Counted from the first letter of the stretch, positions 1-8,796 are shown. The stretch: DNA of 64,000 nt from Rheinheimera tangshanensis (GCF_014645135.1 NZ_BMLH01000003.1:248001-312000), one strand, 5' to 3'. A program made the numbers and translations. The notes: generated by a model not told the origin, from the sequence alone.

Positions 1-501
1 GATATAAGCTTTGGCGTCGCTTTCATCACTGATGCTGTGCTGGTTGATCAAGAGGGATGGCACATTGGAGTGGTAGCCATACATTTGATTGACAGGGTAG
101 CTGTATAAGTCCCATTTAGCGTCGTCCAATTCTTCCTGCAAAGATGCAGTAAGTAATTTCACGCTCAACTGACGACCGCTGTCCAGACTTTGCATATTCA
201 GAGCCTGTACTTGAGCCAGCTGTTGTTTGGTTTGCTCCAGCTCTTTATCTCTGTGGGCCTGAGATAAATCATCCCACTGATCGTAATTGGTTTTTAAACC
301 TAAACCCGTTTGAGTTTCCGGGCTATTATCCACTTGCTGCTGAAAAATTTGTTCAAACAGCGCATCGGCTTTTTGGTTTTCAGTCAAAACCACAGTGGCT
401 TCAATCACTTTGCTTTGATCAATTTGAGTAGGGGCTGGTTTGCAGCCTGCTACTGTGGCAAGGCTTACTGCCAGCGCCAATGCTGAATAACGTAAATACA
501 T
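1..501 (-). CDS. DUF885 family lipoprotein (partial; 3' end outside the window)
   Basis: Only the first 167 codons are present; the gene runs off the left edge. Reading from the ATG at 501, the N-terminus is a lipoprotein signal: a short hydrophobic stretch, then V-A-G-C with the lipidated cysteine at residue 20. The mature part contains D-Q-W-D-D-L and, further on, Y-P-V-N-Q-M-Y-G followed by L-L-I-N-Q-H, which I recall as typical of DUF885 proteins (large, probably metal-dependent hydrolases; some are annotated as peptidases). The likely location is the periplasmic side of the inner membrane or the outer membrane. It stands alone downstream of hemW, separated by the palindromic repeat at 521-642, so its promoter must lie in or beyond that repeat. 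The family call rests on recalled motifs; the substrate is unknown. Confidence 0.75.
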   Translation of the reverse strand, partial: MYLRYSALALAVSLATVAGCKPAPTQIDQSKVIEATVVLTENQKADALFEQIFQQQVDNSPETQTGLGLKTNYDQWDDLSQAHRDKELEQTKQQLAQVQALNMQSLDSGRQLSVKLLTASLQEELDDAKWDLYSYPVNQMYGYHSNVPSLLINQHSISDESDAKAYI

Positions 502-520
502 AAGTGGACCTTCATTTTAT

Positions 521-642
521 ACCCTTCGCACTTGAAGCTGCAGCTTTGTTGACTTCGCGATCTCGCCCCAGTCACATAGGTAAACTATGCTCCTGGGGTC
601 TCAATCACTTGTCGCCTCGCTGCAACTCCAATTACTTTGGGT
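521..642. repeat. 122-bp imperfect palindromic intergenic element
   Basis: The stretch begins ACCC and ends GGGT, and its two halves are imperfect reverse complements. Outer arms pair ACCC...GCTGCAGC with GCTGCA...GGGT. The centre is a strong hairpin: CCCCAG and CATAG on the left pair with CTATG and CTGGGG on the right, around a short GTAAA loop. It fills the gap between hemW and the DUF885 gene. I recall elements with nearly this central sequence scattered through intergenic regions of Shewanella and relatives, which suggests a non-autonomous mobile or REP-like element. Only one copy is seen here. Confidence 0.7.
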
Positions 643-659
643 CTATTAATTATTAATTG

Positions 660-1829
660 TTAGTCGATAAATAAAGCCAGCAAATCATTCAGGTAACGTG
701 CACCTTTGGGGCTGATTTGCCAGTGCAATTCTGTGCTGTTAATTAACCCCAGTTGCTCTGCTTTGGCAAGCGCATCTGTCACAGATGTGATGGGCAAACC
801 GGTATAAGCGCTGAAATCCTGTTTAGGACAAGCTTCGAGTAAACGAAAGCGGTTCATAAAAAACTCAAAGGCTCTGTCTTCTGGCGCCACTTCACTAGTT
901 TCGTCCAGATAACCTTTGCTGATATCCATATAGCCTTTGGGGTGTTTAATTTTGACCGGCCTTATAATTTGGCCAGTTTCCGGCATAGTAATTTTGCCAT
1001 GAGCGCCACAGCCAATACCTAAATAGTCACCATAACGCCAGTAGTTCAGGTTATGCCGGCACTGCAGGCCTGGCTGACTATAAGCGGATATCTCGTATTG
1101 ACTGTAACCATGTTGTTGTAGCAACTGATGGCCTTGCTCCTGAATATCCCACAAGGCTTCGTCTTCCGGCAGCACAGGCGGGCGTGAGGCAAAAGCGGTA
1201 TTAGGTTCAATGGTCAGCTGATACCAGGATAAATGTGGTGGTTTTAGATCAATAGCTTGCTGTAAATCCGCCAAAGCTCCTGCGACATCCTGATTCGGCA
1301 GGCCATGCATTAAATCCAGATTAAAGCTTTTAAGCGGCAAAGTTGCGGCAAGCTGAGCAGCTTTTATTGCTTCATCGCAATCATGAATACGGCCTAAGGC
1401 TTTGAGCTGTTCGGTCTGAAAACTTTGTACGCCTATAGAGAAACGGGTGACACCAGCGGCGACATAAGCGGCAAAACGGGCGGCTTCGACCGTGCCAGGG
1501 TTGGCCTCCATCGTCACTTCGCAGTCAGGGGACAGCTGCAGCTCTGTACGCACCCCATCCAAAATAGCCTGAATGCCTTCACCGCTAAAGGTACTGGGTG
1601 TACCTCCACCAATGAAAATCGAGCTGATGACGCGGCCCTGCACATAGCCCAAATCCTGACGTAAATCGGCCAATAAATGGCTGACATATTCCTGCTCAGG
1701 TATACCTTGTTTCACCGCATGCGAGTTAAAGTCGCAATAAGGGCATTTTTGAATGCACCAGGGAATATGAATATACAACGCCAGCGGCGGCAGTTGCAGC
1801 GCTAAAGGCGATACCGACATAGCAGTCAT
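660..1829 (-). CDS. hemW: Heme chaperone HemW (radical SAM, HemN-like)
   Basis: 389 codons, close to the usual 375-385. The radical-SAM cluster motif CX3CX2C is at C25, C29 and C32 inside I-H-I-P-W-C-I-Q-K-C-P-Y-C-D-F, which is nearly the E. coli HemW sequence. G-G-G-T-P-S at 74-79 is the SAM-binding glycine motif. HemW is known as a heme-inserting chaperone for respiratory enzymes rather than a true coproporphyrinogen oxidase; older annotations call it 'HemN-like'. The HemN-type fourth cysteine right after the cluster is absent (F34), as expected for HemW. The ATG at 1829 overlaps the rdgB stop by one base, so the two are probably translationally coupled. An internal ATG at codon 4 is an alternative start. 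It is the last gene of the yggS-proC-yggT-yggU-DUF4426-rdgB run. Confidence 0.93.
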   Translation of the reverse strand: MTAMSVSPLALQLPPLALYIHIPWCIQKCPYCDFNSHAVKQGIPEQEYVSHLLADLRQDLGYVQGRVISSIFIGGGTPSTFSGEGIQAILDGVRTELQLSPDCEVTMEANPGTVEAARFAAYVAAGVTRFSIGVQSFQTEQLKALGRIHDCDEAIKAAQLAATLPLKSFNLDLMHGLPNQDVAGALADLQQAIDLKPPHLSWYQLTIEPNTAFASRPPVLPEDEALWDIQEQGHQLLQQHGYSQYEISAYSQPGLQCRHNLNYWRYGDYLGIGCGAHGKITMPETGQIIRPVKIKHPKGYMDISKGYLDETSEVAPEDRAFEFFMNRFRLLEACPKQDFSAYTGLPITSVTDALAKAEQLGLINSTELHWQISPKGARYLNDLLALFID

Positions 1830-2443
1830 CAGGCTTGGTCGCCTTTTAATGGTTCACCTTTTAATAAGGACACCAATAAACGTAAAGCTTTGCCTCTATG
1901 ACTTAATTGCTTTTTCTGCTCTGCGGTTAATTCTGCGGCGCTGCCTTGGCTATCGTTCGGAAGAAAAATAGGGTCATAACCAAAACCACCGGAGCCTGTC
2001 GCTTCAAAGGCAATTTGACCATGCCAGATGCCATGGGCTATCACTGGCACAGGATCATCGGCATGGCGGACAAAAGCCAATACACAGTGAAACTGCGCTG
2101 CACGTTCGCCTTGTGGTATATCTTTTAAATCCACCAGTAACTGCTGCAGGTTTTTTAAATCATTGCCGTGCTCACCGGCATAACGGGCCGAATAAATGCC
2201 GGGTGCGCCGCCTAAAGCGTCTACAGCTAAACCTGAATCGTCGGCTATGGCAGGTAAACCTGTTAAACGACTGGCATGACGGGCTTTAATCAGTGCGTTT
2301 TCAATAAAACTTAAGCCATCTTCAATCGCATCCGGCACCTGAAAATCGGACTGAGGCAACACTTGCCAGTCAAAAGGGGCGAGCAGGGCAGATAATTCGG
2401 CTAATTTGCCTTTATTGCCTGTGGCTAAAACAAGTTTTTGCAT
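1829..2443 (-). CDS. rdgB: dITP/XTP pyrophosphatase RdgB (HAM1 family)
   Basis: A 204-residue cytoplasmic nucleotide-pool cleaner that hydrolyses dITP, XTP and related non-canonical triphosphates to monophosphates. Family motifs are all visible: T-G-N-K-G-K at 8-13 (triphosphate binding), E-N-A at 48-50, the D-D-S-G-L block at 68-72 with the catalytic/metal-binding aspartates, F-G-Y-D-P at 154-158 (base recognition) and S-H-R-G-K-A at 181-186. Length matches E. coli RdgB (197). Its stop codon overlaps the hemW start by one base; upstream a 54-bp gap with a small hairpin separates it from the DUF4426 gene. Confidence 0.95.
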   Translation of the reverse strand: MQKLVLATGNKGKLAELSALLAPFDWQVLPQSDFQVPDAIEDGLSFIENALIKARHASRLTGLPAIADDSGLAVDALGGAPGIYSARYAGEHGNDLKNLQQLLVDLKDIPQGERAAQFHCVLAFVRHADDPVPVIAHGIWHGQIAFEATGSGGFGYDPIFLPNDSQGSAAELTAEQKKQLSHRGKALRLLVSLLKGEPLKGDQA

Positions 2444-2466
2444 TAGGGAAACCTTTGAAACAACAA

Positions 2467-2485
2467 GGCTCAGGGATGCTGAGCC
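2467..2485. other. Intra-operon hairpin between the DUF4426 gene and rdgB
   Basis: GGCTCAG and CTGAGCC form a perfect 7-bp stem with a 5-nt loop in the 54-bp gap. On the minus-strand transcript it is followed by a weak TTGTTGTTT stretch. It could be a partial terminator or a processing/stability hairpin within the operon; nothing else supports a function. Confidence 0.4.
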
Positions 2486-2497
2486 GTAACAAGAGGA

Positions 2498-2923
2498 TTA
2501 ATCTATATAGAAAACCTGAGAGAACTCCAGCTTCTGGTTTTCTGTGCCTTGCCAGATATCCAGTTTAAAGTTCAGGTGTTTTTGGTCATGCACTGGCACC
2601 TGCGCCAGATAATAAATGGCGTCGCCTTCTTTTACTTCACGAAAGCTCAGTTCAATTTGCTTTTGCGTTAAATCTGTCGCTGTGCCGGAAATCCGCACTT
2701 GTTGGGCTTTTTGGTCGCTGCTCTTGAGTACAGAGATATTCAGCACAGCCTGATATTTGCTGCGCTGTAACTGGTAACTTTGGGCGATTTTAGCGTCAAT
2801 CATAGTGCTGTCAAAGGCAATATAATGCACATCCCAGGGCCCCAGAACTTTCTTTTGTTCGGCGTGAACCGGACTTAAAAACAGGCCCAGAACCAGGCTT
2901 GCAGCAAGCAGATAAATTTTCAT
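2498..2923 (-). CDS. DUF4426 domain exported protein
   Basis: 141 residues with a classical signal peptide: M-K-I then a hydrophobic run to about residue 20, ending in V-H-A, so export to the periplasm is expected. The mature sequence starts with V-L-G-P-W-D-V-H-Y-I-A-F-D-S-T, which I recognise as the DUF4426 pattern (a small beta-rich domain of unknown function common in Vibrio and Shewanella relatives). The gene's ATG overlaps the last base of yggU, and it sits in the conserved yggT-yggU-rdgB neighbourhood, where this family is often found. No catalytic motif is visible; function unknown. Confidence 0.75.
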   Translation of the reverse strand: MKIYLLAASLVLGLFLSPVHAEQKKVLGPWDVHYIAFDSTMIDAKIAQSYQLQRSKYQAVLNISVLKSSDQKAQQVRISGTATDLTQKQIELSFREVKEGDAIYYLAQVPVHDQKHLNFKLDIWQGTENQKLEFSQVFYID

Positions 2924-3213
2924 CAGGACTCCAGATAAATTTGTAAGGCGTCAGGCACAGTGCAAGGCGCGACAATACGCCATTTTTTCTGTCGGCTCAG
3001 TTCGCCTTTTTCCAGCAGCACCTGACGTTTAGCCACGTCAAAGCTTGATGCCAGAAATTGTTGTAAATGGGCATTGGCTTTGCCATCCACAGGAGGGGCT
3101 TTAATCGCCACTTTGATCGCATCGCCATGCAAGCCTAAAAACTGATCACGGCTGGCACCTGGCTGCACATGCAATTGCAGCAAAATATCGCCATTGGTCA
3201 GCCGGGTTAACAT
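2923..3213 (-). CDS. yggU: DUF167 family protein YggU
   Basis: 96 residues, the normal length of the YggU/UPF0235 family. The signature V-Q-P-G-A-S-R-D and the block A-P-P-V-D-G-K-A-N are present at about residues 17-24 and 59-67. The structure is a small alpha/beta fold; function is unknown, although the genomic link to YggT and YggS is widely conserved. It lies directly after yggT, with its ATG one base below the yggT stop, and overlaps the DUF4426 start by one base. Confidence 0.9.
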   Translation of the reverse strand: MLTRLTNGDILLQLHVQPGASRDQFLGLHGDAIKVAIKAPPVDGKANAHLQQFLASSFDVAKRQVLLEKGELSRQKKWRIVAPCTVPDALQIYLES

Positions 3214-3756
3214 TTAGAAACCACGTAACATATTGCTTAATAAAATCTGGATAAACTGAATGCCCAAAAGCACTACCAGTAAAGATAAATCCAGACCACC
3301 CATAGCCGGGATCACTCTGCGCACCGGGCGTAACAATGGCTCTGTCAACTGATGCATCACCAGCTCCACAGGATTACGGCCCTGACTGAACCAGCTCAGT
3401 AATGCCCTAATCACTAAAATCCAGAAGGCCAATTGCAGCGCTTCGGTGATCAGCAAAACCAGCGCACTGAGTGGCAAATAGATATAGATCACCTGACCTA
3501 ACTGCAACATTTGTACTATCGCCACATGCAGCACACAAATGGCAAAGGCAAAAATCCAACTCGCTGTATCCACAGGGCCCAGACTGGGCAGGAAACGGCG
3601 CAGCGGGATGATCACCGGATTGGTGGCTTTGACAATAAACTGGCTAAACGGGTTATAAAAATCTGCTTTAGCACTTTGCAGCCAAATGCGCAGTATCACC
3701 ACCATCAGATAGAGTTTAATCAGGCTGCTTATCAGAAAAAAGAACGCTTCGGTCAT
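3214..3756 (-). CDS. yggT: YggT family membrane protein
   Basis: 180 residues with two copies of the YggT module, each a hydrophobic helix pair joined by a polar turn (N-P-F-S-Q-F...N-P-V-I-I-P-L-R-R near residues 34-55, and N-P-V-E-L-V-M-H-Q-L...L-L-R-P-V-R-R near 128-146). About four membrane segments are expected. The family is linked to cell-shape, osmotic or division functions in several bacteria, but no biochemical role is established. Located between proC (9-bp gap) and yggU. Confidence 0.9.
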   Translation of the reverse strand: MTEAFFFLISSLIKLYLMVVILRIWLQSAKADFYNPFSQFIVKATNPVIIPLRRFLPSLGPVDTASWIFAFAICVLHVAIVQMLQLGQVIYIYLPLSALVLLITEALQLAFWILVIRALLSWFSQGRNPVELVMHQLTEPLLRPVRRVIPAMGGLDLSLLVVLLGIQFIQILLSNMLRGF

Positions 3757-3765
3757 TATGGATCC

Positions 3766-4581
3766 TTAAAGAGTATTTGCCATTTCTTCAGCTCGGCGTA
3801 TTGCTGCATACATGGCGTCTTTGACCATGCTTTCAAGCTTATGCTGTTTAAAAGTTTCAATGGCTTCGTGTGTAGTACCGCCTTTAGAGGTGACTTGCGC
3901 ACGTAAAGCTTCGAAACTAAATTCGGACTGATTCGCCATAGTAGCTGCGCCTAACGCAGTTTGGGCCACCATAGCTTTGGCTTGTGCCTCATCAAAGCCG
4001 AGCTCCAGCGCCACTTGTTGCATCGCCTGCATAAAATAGAAAAAGTAGGCTGGTGCGCTGCCTGTCACGGCAATAATAGCGTTGATATCCTGTTCTTTTT
4101 CCAGCCAGACTGTTTTACCTGTACCCGCAAACAGCTTTTCAGCAAAAGATTGTTCGTATACTGAGCAGCGGCTTGGGAATAAACCTGTCACACCTAAACC
4201 TACCAAAGCAGGAGTATTCGGCATAGCGCGGATAATACGCACCTGGCCCAGCAACTGCTCAAAACGCTCGACAGAAATACCTGCTGCAACAGAGATAAAC
4301 AGCTTTTCCTGAGACTCTGGCGCTTGTTCTATGATCTGCTGACAAACTTCAGCCATCATTTGAGGCTTTACCGCCAGCACTATGACATCGGCTTTAGTCA
4401 CAGCTTCAATATTGTCTGTGGTGGTTTCAATCTTGTACTGGCTTTTTAAGGCCTTTAGTTTTTCCGCATTACGATTGGCAGCAATAATATTTTCAGCAGG
4501 ATAACCCTGCTTTATCATGCCGCCGATAATGCATTGCGCCATATTGCCTGCGCCTATAAATGCGACCGTGTTATCAATCAT
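3766..4581 (-). CDS. proC: Pyrroline-5-carboxylate reductase
   Basis: Catalyses the last step of proline synthesis, reducing pyrroline-5-carboxylate with NAD(P)H. The N-terminal Rossmann motif F-I-G-A-G-N-M-A lies at residues 8-15, and the C-terminal substrate region with V-T-S-K-G-G-T-T and A-I-R-R-A follows. I choose the ATG at 4581 (271 aa, like E. coli's 269) over an in-frame upstream start at 4605, because the protein family begins right before the Rossmann strand. With this start the gene overlaps the end of yggS by 8 bases. The ribosome site is weak, so coupling to yggS translation is likely. Confidence 0.93.
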   Translation of the reverse strand: MIDNTVAFIGAGNMAQCIIGGMIKQGYPAENIIAANRNAEKLKALKSQYKIETTTDNIEAVTKADVIVLAVKPQMMAEVCQQIIEQAPESQEKLFISVAAGISVERFEQLLGQVRIIRAMPNTPALVGLGVTGLFPSRCSVYEQSFAEKLFAGTGKTVWLEKEQDINAIIAVTGSAPAYFFYFMQAMQQVALELGFDEAQAKAMVAQTALGAATMANQSEFSFEALRAQVTSKGGTTHEAIETFKQHKLESMVKDAMYAAIRRAEEMANTL

Positions 4582-5263
4582 GCGTCTGTTTTTCCCGGGC
4601 TCCAAAAATGGCCGTGCCTAATCTTATCATAGTAGAACCAAAGCGCAGAGCCTCTTGCCAGTCATCTGACATGCCCATGGAGAGTTCTTTCGCATCAGGA
4701 TGTTGCTGTTGCAATTGCAGTGACAGCTTTTGCATCTGCTCGAAGGCTTGTGCGCCTTTGCCAGGCTCTGGAATAGCCATTAAACCTTTGAGTTGAAGCT
4801 GCGGTAATTGTGCGACAGCGTCAGCCAGCTGCAACAATTCGTCGGGCTTTATGCCGGATTTGGATTCTTCGCCGCTGATATTCACTTGCAATAGCACCTG
4901 CAGCGGCGCTTTATCCAAGGGACGCTGCGCTGATAAACGTTCGGCAATTTTTAAACGTTCAACACTGTGCACCCAGTCCGCGTATTGGGCTATGTCTTTG
5001 GTTTTATTTGACTGAATAGGACCAATAAAATGCCACTCTATACCAGCGAGCTGCTGTAACTCTGTCGCTTTACTCACCAGTTCCTGTACATAATTTTCGC
5101 CAAAGGCGCGTTGTCCTGCCTGGTAGGCTAGTGCCACAGAGGCAGCAGGTTTGGTTTTACTGACCGCAATCAGGCGGCTTTGTTGGTTTAATTGCTGTTT
5201 TGTCTGAAATTCTGTGATGGCGTTGTAGGCTGAATTCAACGCTTCTGCTATGTTGTTTGTCAT
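4574..5263 (-). CDS. yggS: PLP homeostasis protein YggS (YBL036C/PROSC family)
   Basis: 229-residue single-domain TIM-barrel protein that binds pyridoxal phosphate without known catalysis and keeps PLP and amino-acid pools balanced. The PLP lysine is K36 within A-V-S-K-T-K-P. F-G-E-N-Y-V-Q-E at about 74-81 and the W-H-F-I-G-P-I-Q-S-N-K block at about 97-107 are diagnostic; M-G-M-S-D-D-W near the C-terminus binds phosphate. First gene of the minus-strand run that ends with hemW, and divergent from pilT with a 42-bp gap that must hold both promoters. This yggS-pilT arrangement is common in Pseudomonas and Shewanella relatives. Confidence 0.94.
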   Translation of the reverse strand: MTNNIAEALNSAYNAITEFQTKQQLNQQSRLIAVSKTKPAASVALAYQAGQRAFGENYVQELVSKATELQQLAGIEWHFIGPIQSNKTKDIAQYADWVHSVERLKIAERLSAQRPLDKAPLQVLLQVNISGEESKSGIKPDELLQLADAVAQLPQLQLKGLMAIPEPGKGAQAFEQMQKLSLQLQQQHPDAKELSMGMSDDWQEALRFGSTMIRLGTAIFGAREKQTHD

Positions 5264-5305
5264 ATCAACTCTGTTCTTCGCCTTTGCTTTGGAGTGCTTT
5301 TCATC

Positions 5306-6379
5306 ATGGATATTACCGAATTACTCGCCTTTAGTGTGCAACATAAAGCGTCGGACTTGCATTTATCCGCTGGAGTACCGCCACTGATCCGGGTCGATGG
5401 TGATGTACGTCGGTTAAATATACCGGCTTTGGACCATAAAGCCGTGCACGCTTTGGTGTACGACATTATGAATGACCGTCAGCGTAAAGAGTACGAAGAA
5501 AAGCTCGAATCCGATTTTTCTTTTGAAGTTCCGGGCTTAGCCCGTTTTCGTGTCAATGCTTTTGTGCAAAACCGCGGCGCTGCGGCTGTGTTTCGTACTA
5601 TCCCAAGCGATGTGTTAAGCCTGGAAGACTTGCATGCCCCGGAGGTATTTCGCAGTATTTCCGATAATCCCAGGGGGCTGGTGCTGGTCACAGGGCCGAC
5701 AGGCTCGGGTAAATCCACTACGCTGGCGGCGATGATTGATTACATCAACAGCACCAAAAACCACCATATTCTGACCATCGAAGACCCTATTGAATTTGTG
5801 CATCAGAATAAACTCAGTTTAATTAACCAGCGTGAAGTGCACAGGGATACCCATAGTTTCAGTAATGCCTTACGCTCAGCGCTGCGTGAAGACCCGGATG
5901 TGATTTTGGTGGGCGAATTACGGGATTTGGAAACCATTCGTCTGGCGATGACAGCGGCTGAAACCGGTCATCTGGTGTTTGGTACTTTGCACACTACCTC
6001 AGCACCCAAAACCATAGACAGGATTATCGACGTCTTTCCAGGTGATGAAAAATCCATGGTGCGCTCTATGTTGTCAGAATCTTTAAGAGCGGTCATTTCC
6101 CAGACTCTGCTGAAGAAAAATGGCGGTGGCAGGGTGGCTGCGCACGAAATTATGCTAGGGATCCCTGCGATTCGTAACCTCATTCGCGAAGACAAAATTG
6201 CGCAGATGTATTCAGTGATCCAGACAGGCGCCGCTCATGGCATGCAAACCATGGATCAATGTTTGATTAATCTGGTCAACCGCGGCGTGATCAGTCAAAA
6301 AGATGCCTTGTCCAAAGCGCAGGATAAAAATTCCTTTAATAGCATGGGGACTATGAGCGGCATGGGGCGGATGGGGTGA
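5306..6379 (+). CDS. pilT: Type IV pilus retraction ATPase PilT
   Basis: Hexameric cytoplasmic ATPase that drives pilus retraction in twitching motility. 357 residues from the ATG at 5306; an in-frame GTG at 5294 lies inside the ribosome site GGAG, so the later ATG is preferred. Start M-D-I-T-E-L-L-A-F matches PilT of other gammaproteobacteria. Walker A is G-P-T-G-S-G-K-S-T at 130-138, the Asp box I-E-D-P at 158-161, Walker B L-V-G-E-L at 201-205 and the His box G-T-L-H-T at 226-230. The PilT-specific A-I-R-N-L-I-R-E motif is present near residue 290. Followed by pilU with 5 bp between stop and start. Confidence 0.97.
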   Translation: MDITELLAFSVQHKASDLHLSAGVPPLIRVDGDVRRLNIPALDHKAVHALVYDIMNDRQRKEYEEKLESDFSFEVPGLARFRVNAFVQNRGAAAVFRTIPSDVLSLEDLHAPEVFRSISDNPRGLVLVTGPTGSGKSTTLAAMIDYINSTKNHHILTIEDPIEFVHQNKLSLINQREVHRDTHSFSNALRSALREDPDVILVGELRDLETIRLAMTAAETGHLVFGTLHTTSAPKTIDRIIDVFPGDEKSMVRSMLSESLRAVISQTLLKKNGGGRVAAHEIMLGIPAIRNLIREDKIAQMYSVIQTGAAHGMQTMDQCLINLVNRGVISQKDALSKAQDKNSFNSMGTMSGMGRMG

Positions 6380-6384
6380 CAGCA

Positions 6385-7503
6385 ATGGGCTTAATTGACT
6401 ATTTACATAAAATGGTAGCTGCTGGTGCTTCGGATTTATTTATCACTGCAGGACTTGCTGCTTCAGCCAAAATTAATGGCGAGATGCTGCCTATCGCTGA
6501 CCAGGTGCTGAACTCAGAGCAGTCACTTGCGCTGGTGCTCTCCGCGATGACGCCAAAACAACAAGCCCAATTTCAGCAAGAAAAAGAATGCAACTTTGCT
6601 ATCGCCAATGAAGCGGGTCGTTTTCGTATTTCCGCCTTTTGGCAGCGGGATCAGGCTGGCATGGTGGTGCGTCGTATCATCACCACTATTCCAAAAGCGG
6701 AGGATTTAGGTCTGCCACCTGTGCTCAAAGACATTATTATGTCCAAACGTGGGCTGGTACTTTTTGTCGGTGGTACAGGTGCTGGTAAATCTACCTCTTT
6801 AGCTGCTTTGCTGGGGTATAGGAATCAGAATGCCCGGGGTCATATTTTAACTATCGAAGATCCTATTGAATTTGTGCACGATCACCAAAAAAGTCTGGTG
6901 ACGCAGCGTGAAGTAGGGATAGATACAGAATCTTTTGAAGCGGCGCTGAAAAGCTCGTTACGCCAGGCGCCTGATGTGATACTGATAGGTGAAATTCGTA
7001 GTCAGGACACCATGGAATACGCCTTGTCTTTTGCTGAAACCGGTCATTTATGTATCGCGACTTTACACGCGAACAACGCCAATCAGGCGATAGACCGCAT
7101 TATGCATTTAGTGCCTAAAGAAAAACACGGCAAGTTACTGTTTGATTTATCGCTGAATTTACGCGCCATAGTAGCGCAACAACTGGTACCTACTGTCGAT
7201 GGTAAAAAACGAGTAGCCGCTATCGAAGTGCTACTCAATTCGCCACTGATTGCTGATTTAATCAAACGCGGTGAGATAGGCGAAATCAAAGCTGTGATGA
7301 GTAAATCGAGAGAACTGGGTATGCAAACCTTTGATCAGGCGCTGTACGATTTGTACAAAGCAGGCCAAATCAGCCACGCCGATGCGCTGCATTATGCCGA
7401 TTCACCCAACGATTTACGCTTGATGATGAAACTGCAGGAAGGTAGCTCTGGAGCTGGCTTATTGTCTGGTGTGACAGTGGCGGGTTTGACGGATAATGAT
7501 TAA
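6385..7503 (+). CDS. pilU: PilT-dependent accessory retraction ATPase PilU
   Basis: 372 residues. Walker A G-G-T-G-A-G-K-S-T at 129-137, I-E-D-P and the downstream L-I-G-E-I Walker B are intact, so the protein should hydrolyse ATP. It lacks the A-I-R-N-L-I-R-E motif of PilT (the equivalent stretch reads S-P-L-I-A-D-L-I-K-R), which separates PilU from PilT. PilU helps PilT retract pili under load. A GTG overlapping the pilT stop (6376) is possible, but the ATG at 6385 has GGGGTG at suitable spacing. Confidence 0.95.
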   Translation: MGLIDYLHKMVAAGASDLFITAGLAASAKINGEMLPIADQVLNSEQSLALVLSAMTPKQQAQFQQEKECNFAIANEAGRFRISAFWQRDQAGMVVRRIITTIPKAEDLGLPPVLKDIIMSKRGLVLFVGGTGAGKSTSLAALLGYRNQNARGHILTIEDPIEFVHDHQKSLVTQREVGIDTESFEAALKSSLRQAPDVILIGEIRSQDTMEYALSFAETGHLCIATLHANNANQAIDRIMHLVPKEKHGKLLFDLSLNLRAIVAQQLVPTVDGKKRVAAIEVLLNSPLIADLIKRGEIGEIKAVMSKSRELGMQTFDQALYDLYKAGQISHADALHYADSPNDLRLMMKLQEGSSGAGLLSGVTVAGLTDND

Positions 7504-7517
7504 TTGAGTGGCTCCCA

Positions 7518-7547
7518 AAAGGCGCAAAGATTTGAGCTCTGCGCCTT
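7518..7547. terminator. Hairpin between convergent pilU and the DUF1653 gene
   Basis: AAGGCGCA (7519-7526) pairs with TGCGCCTT (7540-7547) around a 13-nt loop. Read on the minus strand the stem ends in a short T run, so it can end the ruvX/DUF1653 transcript; on the plus strand there is no T-tract. Confidence 0.5.
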
Positions 7548-7551
7548 GCCA

Positions 7552-7809
7552 TCATAGAGCTATTGTTGGTGGTAAAGTACCGAGTTCAACTGGGGCTTGT
7601 TCAGAGACAAAACTAAAACGCGGTACCAGTTCGCCAGCCACTTCAACATTGCTGATAAACATCTCCAAAGGCCGCACCCATAAACCAAAGTCACCGTATA
7701 AAGCGCGGTAGAGGACCAGTTCTTCATCGGTTTCGCTGTGACGCACCACAGACAGCACCTGATACAAAGGCCCTTTGTAATGACGGTAGAAGCCGGTTTT
7801 AATCGCCAT
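7552..7809 (-). CDS. DUF1653 domain protein
   Basis: About 85 residues from the ATG at 7809. The pattern [15 protein letters not shown], then V-L-Y-R-A-L-Y-G, then W-V-R-P-L-E-M-F is the DUF1653 signature, a small domain of unknown function. Two earlier in-frame ATGs (7821, 7827) also lie inside the end of ruvX, so the exact start is uncertain; all give overlap with ruvX. Last gene of the rsmE-gshB-yqgE-ruvX group. Confidence 0.82.
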   Translation of the reverse strand: MAIKTGFYRHYKGPLYQVLSVVRHSETDEELVLYRALYGDFGLWVRPLEMFISNVEVAGELVPRFSFVSEQAPVELGTLPPTIAL

Positions 7810-8230
7810 AAGCGCCGCCATTTTCAAACCAGCTTTCTAAAATCAGTTTGGCTGACAAGCTATCCACCAGTTCTTTGCTGAGTTTTTTAAAACCACCTTC
7901 AGCAAAAAGCTGTGAACGGGCATCGACCGTCGTTAGACGCTCGTCCTGAGTTTTGACTTGCAGGCCATAACGGCCATGCAGGCGATTCACAAACTTATGT
8001 ACCCGAGCCGTGAAGGGCTGTTCTGTGCCGTCCATATTCAAGGGTAAACCTACCACTAAAAGTTGAGGTTGCCATTCTTTAATTAAAGCTTCGATGAGAT
8101 CCCAGTTTGGGATACCATCCTGAGCTTTTAAGGCTTTGAGCATAGTGGCTGTGCCTGTCATGCTTTGACCTACGGCCACACCTATACTTTTTAAACCGTA
8201 GTCAAAAGCTAATACCGTTACACTGCTCAT
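7799..8230 (-). CDS. ruvX: Holliday junction resolvase-like protein RuvX (YqgF)
   Basis: 143 residues of the RNase-H-like YqgF family, implicated in pre-16S rRNA 5' maturation in E. coli and annotated as a putative Holliday junction resolvase. Motifs: L-A-F-D-Y-G at 7-12 with the first acidic residue, [10 protein letters not shown] at about 59-68, and D-E-R-L-T-T-V-D-A near 96-104. The start codon overlaps the yqgE stop by one base (TGATG). Confidence 0.94.
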   Translation of the reverse strand: MSSVTVLAFDYGLKSIGVAVGQSMTGTATMLKALKAQDGIPNWDLIEALIKEWQPQLLVVGLPLNMDGTEQPFTARVHKFVNRLHGRYGLQVKTQDERLTTVDARSQLFAEGGFKKLSKELVDSLSAKLILESWFENGGAYGD

Positions 8231-8787
8231 CAGGCGTGACCTGCTTCTGGGCTGAGTTGCCAGACTTCAATACCCATGGCATGAGCTGCGCCTTGCCATT
8301 TTTCGGCATGGCTCATTTCAAAAATAATGTTGTTGTCGGCCGGGATCATCAGCCAGCTGTTTTCAGCCATTTCTTTTTCCAGTTGACCAGCGCTCCAGCC
8401 AGCATAACCCAAAGCCAGAATAAACTTTTCTGGCGCATCTTCTGTCGTGAGTTTCTCTAAAATATCCCGTGAGGTCGTGACCATCAGATCGTTGTTTAAC
8501 CTCATACTACTGGTGTAGCCTTCTTTGGGAGTATGCAACACAAAACCTCTGTCACTTTGCACCGGACCACCAGCACAGACATGAGCTTTGGCCGCAGCGC
8601 TTTCTGTATCATGTTCAATCTGCAACTGACTCAATAGTTCTGTGACTTTGACGGGCATAGGATGATTGATAACGATACCCATAGCCCCTTCAGCATTGTG
8701 CTCACAAATGTAAGTTACACTGCGTTTAAACATCGGGTCATCAAGACCTGGCATCGCAATCAATAAATGATTCTGAAAATTGTCCAT
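8230..8787 (-). CDS. yqgE: YqgE/AlgH family protein
   Basis: 185 residues, DUF179. Opening [13 protein letters not shown], then V-T-Y-I-C-E-H and G-A-M-G-I-V-I-N are diagnostic. The Pseudomonas homologue was named AlgH for an effect on alginate, but the molecular function is unknown. Lies 9 bp after gshB and is coupled to ruvX by a TGATG overlap; this gshB-yqgE-ruvX order is widely conserved. Confidence 0.93.
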   Translation of the reverse strand: MDNFQNHLLIAMPGLDDPMFKRSVTYICEHNAEGAMGIVINHPMPVKVTELLSQLQIEHDTESAAAKAHVCAGGPVQSDRGFVLHTPKEGYTSSMRLNNDLMVTTSRDILEKLTTEDAPEKFILALGYAGWSAGQLEKEMAENSWLMIPADNNIIFEMSHAEKWQGAAHAMGIEVWQLSPEAGHA

Positions 8788-8796
8788 AGTACCGCC

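Noticed and set aside
3511-3906. 131-codon plus-strand frame opposite yggT and proC
   Set aside because: Shadow of two well-supported genes, without ribosome site or family features.
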